Program-made: the position numbers and the translations under genes
The notes under the pieces: model-generated
Told to the model about the DNA's origin: nothing
Seen by the model: only the letters and a program-made list of their open reading frames with translations
Databases searched by the model: none
Source of the DNA: Echinarachnius parma
Lineage: Eukaryota; Echinodermata; Echinoidea; Clypeasteroida; Echinarachniidae
NCBI GenBank assembly: GCA_037951105.1
Contig: JBAMJV010007965.1
Span: 1 to 64,000, forward strand
Direction of reading: 5' to 3'
Length of the DNA: 64,000 nt
Part shown: piece by piece, positions 1 through 13,928 of the stretch
Layout of the letters: each line of letters begins with the position of its first letter
How positions within the stretch are numbered: the stretch's first letter is position 1

Positions 1-89
1 GTCCCGTGGTCACGAAGTGAGATGTTTGCATAATTCCTTTCAACCCTGACGATTCTCCCTGGAAGACCTTGCTTCGTCTGCTCATCCAT
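1..89 (-). CDS. EXD1/Egalitarian-like gene copy A, first coding exon (partial, runs off the left edge)
   Basis: Reading on the minus strand from the ATG at 89, the first 29 codons begin MDEQTKQGLPGRIV and include NYANIS. They align without gaps to the start of the complete paralog whose ATG is at 10984 (MDEKTAHGLPGRIV, NYANIS). The identity covers the start codon and continues patchily into the 5' flank, so this is a true tandem paralog and not a chance ORF. The rest of the gene lies to the left of the window. The family (EXD1, Egalitarian) carries a DEDDy 3'-5' exonuclease fold, and EXD1 is known from the animal piRNA pathway. Whether this copy is active or complete cannot be seen. Confidence 0.75.
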   Translation of the reverse strand, partial: MDEQTKQGLPGRIVRVERNYANISLRDHG

Positions 90-506
90 TTCTAATTTTT
101 TTAAATTAAATGCACCTAATGGGCGTATAGCGTTAATTGGGCTTTGTGATATGTACAGTACGTATAATAGTACACAAAGAGAACACGGCAAATCGAAAGG
201 CCGTGCATTAAACACCAAGTTACAAAATATGTATCCGCGTAATTATATTTCAATGATGTCAATTAGTCAGCGTTGCTCGTATAATATATCAACTTTTCTG
301 TTCGAAGAAGAACTTTGTTTATAAGGCGTTCACTCGAACAAATAAGTTATATATGCCTTCATTCCAAAAGCTACATAATATACATAATATGATGCGCAAT
401 AACCAGGATAACCATTCAAATTCGTGTATGTGTGGTATATGCTTACTATTATGATGTTTGCACCATAGAAGTAGTATATAAATAACTAGAAGAGAATCTA
501 CGCAAC

Positions 507-860
507 GCGCGCTAATTTTCCCATAGCCTTAACACGCAGCAAACATGGCCGGTTAGGGAAACTTCATGGACTGGCTAACACGGAATGCTGGGTATTTTGT
601 AGTCTATGATCTAAGACCCTCGATCGCATGTTAAAAATAATCCCACCACCCATAATAGATAGCCGCCAACGAGAGAGATCTGCACAACAGCAGTGATGGC
701 TGCCAGCCGAGGCCTCGTGAGCAGCGATCACTGAAGTTACGCAGACCTCTCTCGTTGGTCGCGCTATGTTCAGCATGCGATCGAGGGTCTCGATCCTAGA
801 CTAAACGTATCCCAGAATTCCATGTTAGCCAGTCCATAAAAGTTTCCAAGATTAGCGCGC
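507..860. mobile_element. Foldback MITE inserted upstream of exonuclease copy A
   Basis: The two halves are inverted copies. The outer ends are GCGCGCTAAT (507-516) and ATTAGCGCGC (851-860). Further in, GACTGGCTAACA-type sequence at about 571-583 pairs with 821-834, CGATCGCATG (622-631) with CATGCGATCG (774-783), and CCAACGAGAGAGATCTGC (667-684) with GCAGACCTCTCTCGTTGG (740-757). There is no coding potential. It sits between the conserved promoter block at 870-1080 and the start codon at 89 of copy A, and has no counterpart in copy B. I could not identify a target-site duplication. Confidence 0.75.
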
Positions 861-869
861 AGTATGACC

Positions 870-1080
870 CCCCTGGTTTGCACCCAGTATGCAGTCACGT
901 GATCTTCAAATCGTCAATTTATATTTTTTCGACTGATTGGACATTTAAATGACTGGTGGGATTCCCAGCTGTCTAAAAATAAAACATTGTTCTATTGTTC
1001 AACACCCCGTTTGTCTATTGCAGGAATGTGCCTTGTATTGTGAGAAGAAAACGAAAGACGAATTTCTCCACGCGTTGTAA
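870..1080 (-). promoter_or_regulatory. Putative promoter of exonuclease copy A
   Basis: This block upstream of the copy A start matches the block at 11340-11570 upstream of copy B. Both contain an 8-bp E-box palindrome TCACGTGA (895-902 here), then a shared GGTGGGATTCCCA-type segment and a shared CTATTGTTCAACACC string. The conservation is clearly higher than in the rest of the flanks, as expected for a duplicated promoter. The transcription start and the bound factor are not shown. A CCAAT box (seen as ATTGG) lies near 935. Confidence 0.5.
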
Positions 1081-1553
1081 TATTTCAAATCATATTGAAT
1101 GATTCATTTAAATTAAATTAACATGTATTTCATGCACGTCATGTAAACTCCAAAAATAAATATGTTCAAATAAACTGCAACGGATAGCATCTTTAGTTTC
1201 AAGTTTATTTCAATTAAAATCCATAAAAACACATTCTTATAACAGTATAACATACATATTATATACAATGTAGATATCAGAGAACACACACAAAATGGAA
1301 ACAAATGTTTACAAATACACCAGAATTATAAAACGTTAATTAATAGAGATGATTTGGGGAAACTGCAAATAAAACCGTAAGGTTCTGTCGAGGCAGTCCC
1401 TGTTATTAATAGTTACAATCAAATTCCAACAATTGCCTAAAAAGATACAACAATAACAGAACAGTCTACAACACACAGTAGACGTATTAACATGCATACA
1501 TTATTATTGATTTAAAACAGACGAATTATTTTATAATTGTTGATTTAAAAGAG

Positions 1554-2620
1554 TTAAACAAAATTAGAGTATCGGATATCTCTGGGGAGAAAGTTCCAAA
1601 TTATAGGGCCAGTGTGTCTAATAGTAAATGAAGAATTTGTTGATGAACATTTATCAATATAATAATTATCCGGATTTCTAGTATTATAATTATGAACAGA
1701 TTGTTTACATTTCATCATAGTGGCAAGATTCATAGGCAGTTTATCAGTTTTATGTTTAAAAACCATGAGTGAAATACAGTATTTATTCAACTGATAAATA
1801 TTTAAAAACTGGAGTTGTTGAAATAATGGTTTTGAATAGGCGTTACAATCAGACATAAGACATTTTTTTACTGTACGCTTTCGTAATATAAACAGTCGTT
1901 GCACTCGTGTTGGGTATGTGTTGCCCCATACAACATTACAATACATTAAATACAGCAAAACCATTGTACATGTATTATACAATAAAATCAAAATATTTTG
2001 TGGCAATATATGACGTAATTTGCTAATGACACCAATATTTCTTGAAATTTTGTTTGAAATGGCAAGTATATGAGCATTCCATGTTAAATATTCTGGTCAA
2101 TAATAACACCTAAAAATTACTTGATTGCACTCGTTTTATCGGAACATAAACGAATTATATGAAATAATAATTTGCTTAAAAATGAAAATATATAAAATTA
2201 GATTTAGTTGTATTCAAAGACAATCTATTAGTTTTAAACCATTGTGACACATGCTGCAATTCATTATTTAAAGTTTGACACAAAATATAAATATCTTTAT
2301 GAGAATAGAGGATATTGGTGTCATGTGTCATCAGCAAAAAGGACAAATTTCAGAAGATTAGAACAATAATTTAAATCAACAATATAAATAAAAGAGGACC
2401 TAAAATTAAGCCCTGAAGGACTCCACACATGATTTGCATTGGGTCGGATAAAACATCATTACATACAACTATTTGGTGTATATTTTTCAAATAATTATTA
2501 AACCATACGCAACACCTCTCTTTCCATAATACATGTAATTAAATTGATCTAACCAAATATTGTGCTCTATATAATCTAAGGCTATGCTTAGATATGAAGA
2601 AAACGACAAATAGTGTGCAA
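1554..2620 (-). pseudogene. Decayed 5'-truncated CR1/L2-like LINE reverse transcriptase
   Basis: On the minus strand, 2006 to 1554 is open for 150 residues and reads like the C-terminal tail of CR1/L2/Rex-type non-LTR retrotransposons: a YCNVVWGN motif, VQRLFILRKR, YNTR and GPIIWNFLPRDI. Upstream (2620-2007) the reading frame is broken by stops and shifts, but it still shows the reverse-transcriptase block GVLQGLILGPLLF (2388-2425). It also shows a damaged version of the catalytic box, where LFADDT-like sequence has become LMTHDT. The endonuclease and most of the fingers/palm domain are missing. It lies between the two exonuclease paralogs. It is a dead fragment; the clade assignment is by motif memory only. 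Confidence 0.8.
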
Positions 2621-2891
2621 TGTATTACTTATTACTATACAAATAATATAGCATGTCGAATATGGAGCACCTCGATGATGGTAATGAATAGTGCATGCAT
2701 AACACATCTGTACGAAATCATATACCTGAATGAGGGTCTAAATATCACATAACCACAGAACGCGGAATGTCTTTGTTTAAAAACCAACTAATTTGTTTTA
2801 ATTTGTTTTTTTTAATACAATGCAATTTTGATCAGCAGTGCATGGGGTAGACAAGAAACCAACATAGAGGGAATAAGCAATTATTATAAAT

Positions 2892-3208
2892 CAGGGGGTT
2901 TTTCACAAAGATCCTAGGTTGAACCTAACTCTAAGTTGGACTTAGAAAATTATGGAAAGCCGTTAGTTTCTTTGAAACAATTTTTTTTTATTTTTTATTT
3001 AAATGGCATGAAATGTTGATAAAAATCATTGATATTTTTTGTTATCAAGGGGATTCCATGGTCTTCATGTAAAGTTTATGAAAAGTCTAAAATACTTGTA
3101 TTTATCCTTTGGGATATATTCTATTCAAAGGCTACAAATGGCTTTCCATAATGTTTAAAGGCAACTTCGAATTAAGTTCAACCTATGATCTCTGTGAAAC
3201 ACCCCCAG
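2892..3208. mobile_element. MITE with about 35-bp terminal inverted repeats
   Basis: The left end GGGGGTTTTTCACAAAGATC is the near reverse complement of the right end GATCTCTGTGAAACACCCCC, and the match continues inward through AGGTTGAACCTAA / TTAAGTTCAACCT. The interior (about 250 bp) is AT-rich and non-coding. No autonomous partner is visible in the window. Confidence 0.7.
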
Positions 3209-3456
3209 TACTGTTCAATGTCTGGTACATGTTAGTACAGTCAACGGCTCAACGCTGTTCAAATCTCAATCTGTCTGTAACGACCAACTTCTCACAAACA
3301 CCACATTTCTTGACTCCTGATGTGGTATATTTACCTGTTATGAAGTCTTTAAAGAGTGTATTTCTTGCACCTCTTGGACTGTCTTTATAGACCGGCCCGT
3401 ACGTAGCCTGGATTTTCCAAATGGGTGCGTAATTTTAGGGGGTGGGGGGGGGGGGG

Positions 3457-4543
3457 CAGGGGCGTCGATCCGTTTTTTGCGATTGGGGGCGAAATTTGAA
3501 AAAAATTGTCTAGAGTGACCACTGAGAGAGCTAAAAACCCCAAATTTGGCATGCCGGAAAATGTTATTATGCGCTCATTAAAAGTGTCTTGATGGCTCGA
3601 AGACCTGACTTTGGGGGCACCCACATTTGGGGACAATAATGGGGGTCCAGGGGGCGGAGCCCCCTGGAAGCTTTTATATTTCAGACATTTGCGACTCTTA
3701 TCATGCGTGTTAAAATTATATAAAACAGTGAACCTACTGGTAACGTTTTCTAAGGGGCATAGCGAAGATGAGATTGAGCCTTGCATGAGATGGATCCACG
3801 TGATCCAGTATACTATAGAGCCACGATATACTCTATGGCGTCAACAACTCCTGTGGAGAGGATACATTGCGAGGAAGCGAAGCGACCGAGCGGTGGAGGG
3901 TGTGGGAGGGGGTGTCGGCCCACTCCCACAGTAGGGAGTTTTTGTATTTTTGGGCGTGAAATTGTGCGATCTGGTGCACACCTAAGACATACATTTCACG
4001 TTATATGAAGTCTATAAGTATGGAACCAAACATACATAATGACAAAGAGAGGGGGACAATCTCCTCCACTTTCAAATGTGGGGGACATGATACCGATTTG
4101 ATTTGCGTTCAGCGCATAAGGACCGAATTGACTGTATTGACTATTTCAGATTATTTAATTTTATGTGACGGCGTGCAATATATGAGGGTTTAATAAACTT
4201 CGTTTGAGGTGTGCGTTTGAGAAATTACACTGCCCAACACATTTCGAAATGTGAGTTCCCGCAACCAAAATGAAACTTGCAATATGAGAAACTGTATGCG
4301 CGCGAAGCGCGCGGCAAAAATGAGATTTATAGTCCTTTTTAAAGTAAAAATAAAACAGCTATTTTGAAGATTAATTATTGATAAATGTGTCTTTTCACTC
4401 TTTGGCATTATATCACTCAATTGTTTTCTTCCTCATTTTCGGAATTATTGGGGGGGGGGGGGGGCGAAATGATATGTTCGCCCCTCAATATTTCCATTGG
4501 TGGGGCGACCGCCCCCCTTGCCCCCCAGGATTGACGCCCGGGG
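3457..4543 (+). mobile_element. hAT-like non-autonomous element, CAGGGGTGTC family, diverged copy
   Basis: It starts CAGGGGCGTCGATCC and ends in a GGATTGACGCCC-type inverted copy. The interior matches, over its length and in the same order, the elements at 31408-32499 and 60356-61446. Those younger copies carry perfect 8-bp target duplications. Here the ends are blurred by G homopolymers and no duplication can be read. No transposase is encoded. Short open frames across it are incidental. Confidence 0.7.
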
Positions 4544-4618
4544 TGGGGGGGGGGGGGGGGGGGGGTACATACATCAAATATACTTAAACAATTAAGAAAA
4601 CATACAAATGTTCCTTTC

Positions 4619-4930
4619 CTGTGTGTGTGTTTGTTTGTGTGTGTGTGTGTATGTGTTTGTGTGTGCGCACGCGCTCAAGTGTTCGTGCAAATACTATTGT
4701 ATGCACGTTTGTTTATGCGTATGTGCGTATCCACATGTGAGTCATAAGTTTGCGTGCATGCATGTTTGTTTAAGCAATATGATTATTGTATATGCATGTA
4801 TGTATGTTTGTGTAGAATAATGTGTCTGTATGTAAATGTGAATTCGTGGATGTTTGTGTGCGTGGTTTTCAATAATTGTGTGTACGATATGTTGATACAA
4901 TATTGAAATGTTAGTTTATTTGTGTACGTA
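4619..4930. repeat. Degenerate GT/TGTATG-rich simple repeat
   Basis: An irregular run of TGTG, TGTATG and TTTG motifs over about 300 bp. Open frames across it (Cys/Val/Tyr-rich) are by-products of the repeat. It follows the G-homopolymer end of the hAT-like element. Confidence 0.7.
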
Positions 4931-5397
4931 AGTATGTGTGTATACCATATTATGTTGTTTTGCCATCGTGCTCAAAACAAAACAAAGAAAACTAACGATT
5001 TATTATGTTCATGTATTATGTACGTGTAATATGTGCCTATGCAGCAATGAATGTTTGTGATAGAAAGAGTGTTGGGATCGAAAAAATAACGTTTATAATT
5101 GAGTGATATCAACAGTAAACAATGTTACAATTCGGAAATAATATCGCTAGTGATATTCGTTTGTCTCGCAATGTATGGTCAACATGGAATCTGAAAGATC
5201 ACGACGTTTCGTATGCTACTGCAATACTTTGTCCAGTGATATAAAGTAACGTAAAACACTCCTATTTATGCTCTCATGCGGCTCCAAACCGCGTTACCTC
5301 GCATGAGCGAGTTGTTCCTAATTGGTCCAAAAATTAGTTCAATTCATCTTTCACTTATACATAATTTTCGATGTAAACAAAAAACATAAAATTCAAA

Positions 5398-5964
5398 TTA
5401 AAGGGATAGTTGAGTTTTGGTAGAGAGGGCGCTAGACTACTTATTTTTTTGGTGAGGTAATGAAAAACTGAGTGTAAAATTTGAAAGAGCATAATATTTA
5501 AATAATAAAATCATCTTTGTTTGATCAAAATCGGTTCAGAGACGGCTGAAATATCCATAAATACAACAATTTGTAATAAAGCTGGGGCCCAGGTTTAGTA
5601 GAGAATTTTGAACCAGCCGTTGAAATTCGTTTTAAAATGCTTCCTCTTTGCAAAAAAAGAGGTTTTTTAGATAATTGTTGATTATCTCTCTATCTAATCA
5701 CTATTTAAACAAAACATCACATGCACAATATGTTATTTAAAATGGTTTAAACAAATGCATTTTTTGAAAGCGCCCTCTTTAGTTTAAACAGCTCTTTTTG
5801 AATGATAACAGGCTTTTACTTAGTCGTTTGTAATTGTTATATTCCTTTTGAGCATGATGGAGTTATAATTATTAGTTTGTAATGTAATGGTGCATGTTTT
5901 GGTTACTAAAATTCAGTTTGACTAAAACTGTACTCTCTCTACCAGAACTCAACTATCCCTTTAA
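5398..5964. mobile_element. MITE family 1 (TTAAAGGGATAGTTGAG), copy 1
   Basis: Begins TTAAAGGGATAGTTGAG and ends with its reverse complement, with the TIR continuing through TTTTGGTAGAGAG (one mismatch in 30 bp). The ends coincide with TTAA. Shared internal strings (GTTATAATTATTAGTTTGTAATGT, GCGCCCTCTTT) identify further copies near 20.6 kb, 22.7-24.6 kb and 29.1 kb. Non-coding. Confidence 0.8.
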
Positions 5965-6309
5965 TGGAAAAGATTTTTGAAAGAAAAGTTGGCGAAAAAA
6001 TTAACCAGTTCAATTCGACTTTCTTGAATCCCCATAGACTTTGTATACAACCCACCCGGTTAAAGGGATCTAGTATAAACTTTGCTGACATGTGCAAAAA
6101 GTGATGAATGGTTGATACAAATTTTATTTCCGTGATCTGATATGTCCTCTATAGGTAATGTGTGAAAATTTCACGTTAAGTTGATGTTAAATGATGGCCG
6201 AGTAATGATCGAAAATACAAAGTGATATTCGCTAACTCATTGCACTGACTTTGTACAAAGTTATATAACGTTCCAGTGGATAATTACAAATCCAAACACT
6301 TCAATCGTA

Positions 6310-6595
6310 GCACCTATTACACAGAAGGCACACGGTAAAATACTGAAGGGATGACAAAAAAGTACACGGTAATATATTGTTTAGATGTTGTCACCTATCA
6401 CCTGGGTGACGAGGTACTCAGTAAAGTACCGTCTGAGGGGTTAGGGTTAGGGTTAGGGTTAGGGTTAGGGTTAGGGATAGGATCACTGTACAGATTATCC
6501 ATCAGATTACAGAAGATGTCATCCCTTCAGTATTTTACCGTGTGCCTTTTTTTTTTTTTACGGTGGTTTACTGTGTGCTTTTTGTGAATCGGGTG
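6310..6595. mobile_element. MITE carrying telomere repeats, nested in MITE family 2
   Basis: Internal arms of 29 bp are perfect inverted repeats (6327-6355 and 6518-6546, beginning GGCACACGGTAAAATACTG). The outer ends are imperfect inverted repeats (CACCTATTACACA against TGTGAATCGGGTG). ATCGTA at 6304-6309 is repeated at 6596-6601. The related MITE at 35861-36193 has a single uninterrupted site here, giving both an insertion boundary and a probable 6-bp target duplication. The loop contains the TTAGGG tract. Confidence 0.7.
6437..6476 (+). repeat. Interstitial telomeric repeat (TTAGGG)6
   Basis: GGGG followed by six perfect TTAGGG units (6441-6476). It lies inside the nested MITE, between its perfect 29-bp arms, so it probably arrived with that element and is not a chromosome-fusion scar. 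Confidence 0.9.
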
Positions 6596-7199
6596 ATCGT
6601 AAATATCTTGTTATCGAAATGGAAATTTGAACAACCAAAACCCGTTCCATGCTTCTATTGGTAATACGAATACAACACGCAGGTATGAGAGAACCTCTAT
6701 AGAGTTCTAAGTAAAATTTTGTGGATTTGGACGATGTTACTAGATCCCTTTAAAGGCGATAAATGCACACAATCAAGGACAATTCTCCAGCAAATCTATC
6801 CCTAATATGAGTAATTTCCCCCAAGACGCTCGCTGCTTTAGCGACTTAGAAATCGTTTACCGTTTCGTGTTTTTTTTTTCTTTCTCTTCTAAAAGACGCT
6901 TCGTCAAATCACCAAGGACAATAATTTCGAGCCAGATTCATATTAATCGAGTTTCATATTTTTTCTAAACAGACCTCGAATCAAGAGAGCACTAATTCGT
7001 CACCGTTATGTCGATCGCAAACGTATCATATGAAGAGCTTATAGCTTATACATGTAGTTCCAAACGGCACTTCATCCAATTTCCATCAAAATAAGTTAAT
7101 GATATCGGAACATTTATACGATACGCAGCTATCTGGAAATAAAAATTTTAGGACAAATATTACACAATCACAATCAAAATATGAAACGTTTCATTGTCA

Positions 7200-7292
7200 T
7201 ATTCCCATAGGCATGTGTACGAAGGTTGAACAACGAAACCTGCTTTAAAGTTATCCAAAGTCGAAAAGATGGATTTAGCGCCTTTTGGAATT
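7200..7292. repeat. Fragment of the GGATTTAGCGCC mini-MITE
   Basis: Contains ATGGATTTAGCGCCTTTTGGAA, which matches the right end of the mini-MITE at 33604-33725, with a CATAGGCATG-type interior segment. The left end is not clear. Confidence 0.45.
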
Positions 7293-7824
7293 ATGATCTC
7301 TTCATATTACATACTGTTCGGGTATAACGTCATGAATGTTTGCGCGATCTTTTGTTTTTCAATTTGACGTGATGGTGGTTATTAATCTATATAAAATAGC
7401 ACTTAGATTTATGGGGAACATAATTATTATTAAACAAATCATCAGTTCAGAGTTTGATTTTACATGAAATTCAATGAGGTATTTATGTAAGAACCGCTGG
7501 AGTTTCAAGTAATTTTGATTTTTTTTTTACAATGTTACTATAGATCACTTTAATGTCGGAAAACATCATTCATAGCTATATCTTGGTCGGAGGGCTTAGT
7601 CTATATACATGTGAAAGTAACTATATATGTTTTTATTGCGGGAAACCACGCATGAATGCAACTTGGGGTTGTTGTGTTTTCGTCGGCGTGGCGGGGCAAT
7701 TTGTGAGATTACTTTTTCCACGATTTTTTTCTTATCGTTCCCCATGGCTCTATCATACATCATGATGACTTTGCTAGATGTCGTTGACAGGTCGTATCAT
7801 GAGAGAGCATGGACTATAACAACT
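7293..7824. other. No feature recognised
   Basis: AT-rich sequence without a supported exon or a repeat copied elsewhere in the window. The missing 3' exons of exonuclease copy B could lie in this or neighbouring sequence, but I could not identify them. Confidence 0.4.
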
Positions 7825-7831
7825 GTATGTA

Positions 7832-7886
<55 letters not shown>

Positions 7887-8000
7887 GTGTGTGAGTGGTT
7901 GTCTTTCTGTCTGAGTGTGTATATGCCTGAGTGTGAGTATGTGGGTATTGTTATTTGTTCGTTATGTGTTTGTTTGTTTGATTGTTTGTCTGTCTGTTTG
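7825..8000. repeat. (GT)n microsatellite and degenerate flank
   Basis: A near-perfect GT run at about 7836-7890, then degenerate TGTGAGTG and TTTGTTTG/TGTCTGTC motifs to about 8000. It lies within the intron that follows exonuclease exon 8040-8275, starting about 40 bp past the splice donor. Confidence 0.9.
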
Positions 8001-8039
8001 TTTGTATGTATATCTTAGATTGGTGCCAGCAAAACCTAC

Positions 8040-10984
<2,945 letters not shown>

Positions 10985-11339
10985 GTTTCAATCGTTATCG
11001 AAAGCACCTAATTGACGTTTAGCGTAGAGCTAGCTAACACCCAATTTTAACTGATAAAATGACACGACAAGTCAAACATCAATCACGAGATAAAATTAAA
11101 AATTTGTTCGCTGAAATATATTTCAGATATGTCAATATATTAAAATATAACGGTATACTGTACCAGTTTGTCTTCTGACTAAAGAGATGGTTATGTTAAA
11201 ATATGTTTTTACAACAATTGGACCATATGCCTTTATCCCGATATCTACACGTAGTTAATGTATAATATGTGGCATTAAAACCATACGGACAACCGAATAC
11301 GTAAATGCGAATGAATACTTGATGATGTTTGCACCCATT
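10985..11339 (-). other. 5' flank / probable 5' UTR of exonuclease copy B
   Basis: AT-rich sequence between the start codon and the conserved promoter block. The first ~40 bp (ending GCACCTAATTGACG) match the same position in copy A (GCACCTAATGGGCG near 110-125), so the duplication covers the leader. No uORF or splice site is convincing. Confidence 0.4.
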
Positions 11340-11570
11340 ACCAAGATTACATATGCATGCAGTCACGTGACGATACTACCAATCGATTGATATTAATTCA
11401 GCTGATTGAACAACAACGCGACGGTGGGATTCCCAACTGACTAAAAATAGAACAGTATGCTATTGTTCAACACCTTGTTTGTATACTGCATGAATGCGCA
11501 TTGTATTGTAAACAGAAAATGAAATAGAGGATTTTCTTCACCCGTTCTATAATATCCAATCTAATTTAAT
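11340..11570 (-). promoter_or_regulatory. Putative promoter of exonuclease copy B
   Basis: The counterpart of 870-1080. It holds the E-box palindrome TCACGTGA (11363-11370), GGTGGGATTCCCA and CTATTGTTCAACACC in the same order and spacing. Here it follows the leader directly, without the foldback element present in copy A. Confidence 0.5.
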
Positions 11571-12299
11571 CCAACACTTATTTCATGTCAAATCAAAGAA
11601 GGAATTAACTGTAACAAGAAGCTCCGCGGGGCTGACTGTTAGTAGTATTCTTATTTGTATTTATTTGTAGATTTATATAGTCGTATTTATTGTTTTGTAA
11701 CTTTAGATGTTTCTTGTATCATGTATGTTTTTAACTATTGTCAGAGCAACTTGCCAAATTGATTTTCCCCTTTCTGTGGGACGAAAACAAAAATTAAAAT
11801 AAAATTAACATAAATATACAATCATTTAGCTCGTTTATTAATGCCACCTGATGATTACATTTACATTAATGCATGTTATATGTAAATACGCTCGCACGAA
11901 ATCGTCAATACTCAGGGTATACTTTTCTACATATCAGTAATACAACAAATGGTGCAGCATGATTAGCACGAGAGGTGGGGTAAAGAATCATTATAAAAAC
12001 AATATTACTCAATGTTTAAAATGATATTATTCAATAACATCGCAAAAATCCTCGAAATTAACTTGGAACTCTAGCCGTTCTAACATACCTCATTATATTT
12101 GTATTACCAAGATAAGCATGGAACTGTTTCCAGATAGACTATTATAATAGTTTGTATACGATTGATGTATTCAGATTTCTGATTATCTAGTGGATAATCA
12201 TTATTATGGACAAAGTCAGTGCAATTATAGTTAGTAGATATCACGTTGCATTTTCACCCATTTTTCGAACAATTTAATTCGCCATGTATTTTGTATAAA
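11571..12299. other. No feature recognised
   Basis: AT-rich intergenic DNA without supported exons or copies of the repeat families seen in the window. Confidence 0.4.
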
Positions 12300-12308
12300 T
12301 TCACTCAG

Positions 12309-13440
12309 TAGCAGTGGCGTACCCAGGAGTTTTTCAAGGGGGGGGGGGGGGGGTTATTTTGTAAAATTTTCGAAGCCGAGACCAAGTACCTTCAAAATTT
12401 TCAAGACCGAGACCACGGTCCGTCAACATTTTTCGAGGCCGAGACCAAGACCATTGGTTGAGAACCCCAGGCTCTTAGTGGGGTGAGGGGGAAGCGAGCG
12501 GAGCGAGGTTGGAAATTCTAGCAATTTAACATCTGAAATTGCCATTTGTTTCAATTTAATTGTATGGGTATGTTCGTGTTATATAATTGCGTTTTGAAAA
12601 GTAATATATAAACACCCGAGGTTGTATGCGAGCCGAAGCGAGCTTGAACATTTTAGCAATTTAACATCGGAAAATTGCAATTTGATTCAATATTATTGTA
12701 TGGGTATATTCGTTTATTACTTATGATATGGCGTAATTAAGGCGAGCGAAGCGAGTTTGAAAATTTTAGCAAATTAACATCGGAAATTGCCAATTGTTTT
12801 AATATTATTGTATGGGTATATTCCTGTTATGTTATTGCGTTTTGAAGGGTAATATATAAACACGCGAGGTTGTAGAATATTATATTATACGGAATGCGAG
12901 CCGAAGCGAGCTTGAAAATTTTAGCAATTTAACATCGGAAAATTGCAATTTGTTTCAATATTATTGTATGGGTATATTCGTTTATTACTTATGATATGGC
13001 GTAATTAAGGCGAGCGAAGCGAGTTTGAAAATTTTAGCAAATTAACATCGGAAATTGCCAATTGTTTTAATATTATTGTATGGGTATATTCCTGTTATGT
13101 TACTGCGTTTTGAAGGGTAATATATAAACACGCGAGGTTGTAGAATATTATATTATACGGAATGCGAGCGAAGCGAGCTGGAAAATTTTAGCAATTTAAC
13201 ATCTGAAATTGCCATTGTTTCAATATTATTGTATGGGTATATTCGTGTTATGATATTGCGTTTTGAAGGGTGATATATAAACACACGAGGTTGTAGAATA
13301 TTATATATTTTTATACGGAATGCGAGCGAAGCGAGCTAGAAAATTTTAGCAATTTAACATCTGAAATTGCCATTTGTTTCAATATATAGTAAGGGTATTT
13401 TCGTGTTATGATATTGCGTTTTGAAGGGTAATATGCTCAG
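12309..13440. repeat. Tandem satellite-like array with GCGAGCGAAGCGAGC motif
   Basis: Seven GCGAGC(C)GAAGCGAG motifs at about 12496, 12632, 12741, 12898, 13010, 13164 and 13323. Each is followed by AAAATTTTAGCAATTTAACATC and TATTATTGTATGGGTATATTC. Monomers alternate between about 110 and 155 bp, and the region 12632-12897 is repeated almost exactly as a 266-bp dimer at 12898-13163. The left end (CAGTGGCGTACCCAGGA, about 12311) matches the start of the element at 59536. The same monomer appears as single copies inside the hAT composite at 30639 and 59964. Confidence 0.75.
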
Positions 13441-13596
13441 TAGACATATCAGATAACAGAAATACGCATTTGATCTGCCAATTTGTGCACATGTCTGTCA
13501 ACTTCATGAACATTTCATATACTGTATATACCAACATTTAAGAAAGCATGACTTAAATCATCTCCATCATGAGTACCGATATACAAGCAAAAGCAC

Positions 13597-13628
13597 ACCT
13601 ACACACACACACACACACACATGCGCAC

Positions 13629-13700
<72 letters not shown>
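13597..13700. repeat. (CA)n microsatellite
   Basis: About 100 bp of CA with a few ATGCGC interruptions. It is followed by a G-run (13777-13792) and a C-run (13829-13852). Open frames across it are repeat artefacts. Confidence 0.95.
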
Positions 13701-13705
<5 letters not shown>

Positions 13706-13928
13706 ATGGATTTGCGTTAAAACGAAAAGTTGCCTTTCCGGAGACCAAAGCTTCATCAAGGGGTGGGGTGCGGAGGGGGGGGGGGGGGGGGGGGAGGGTG
13801 AAACGCAACGTATACACCCCTCGCCTACCCCCCCCCCCCCCCTCCCCCCTTATGATTCCCGGATAGAATGCTTGGTCTTGACACGACTTACATTATATAC
13901 AAATGCAGGATATGACAAGTAATATCAT

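Larger units (their letters stand above)
6060..6753. mobile_element. MITE family 2 (TTAAAGGGATCTAGTA), copy 1, hosting a nested element
   Basis: Starts TTAAAGGGATCTAGTA and ends TACTAGATCCCTTTAA. A second copy of the family at 35861-36193 matches both halves but lacks the middle section 6310-6601, so that copy serves as the empty site for the nested element. Non-coding. Confidence 0.75.

Noticed and set aside
3611..4193. Open frames in the hAT-like element at 3.5-4.5 kb and its relatives at 31.3-32.5 and 60.6-61.6 kb
   Set aside because: Frames are not conserved between the three copies and do not resemble a transposase.
6437..6476. Ancestral chromosome fusion point marked by TTAGGG
   Set aside because: The tract is only six units and lies inside a nested MITE with a recognisable empty site.
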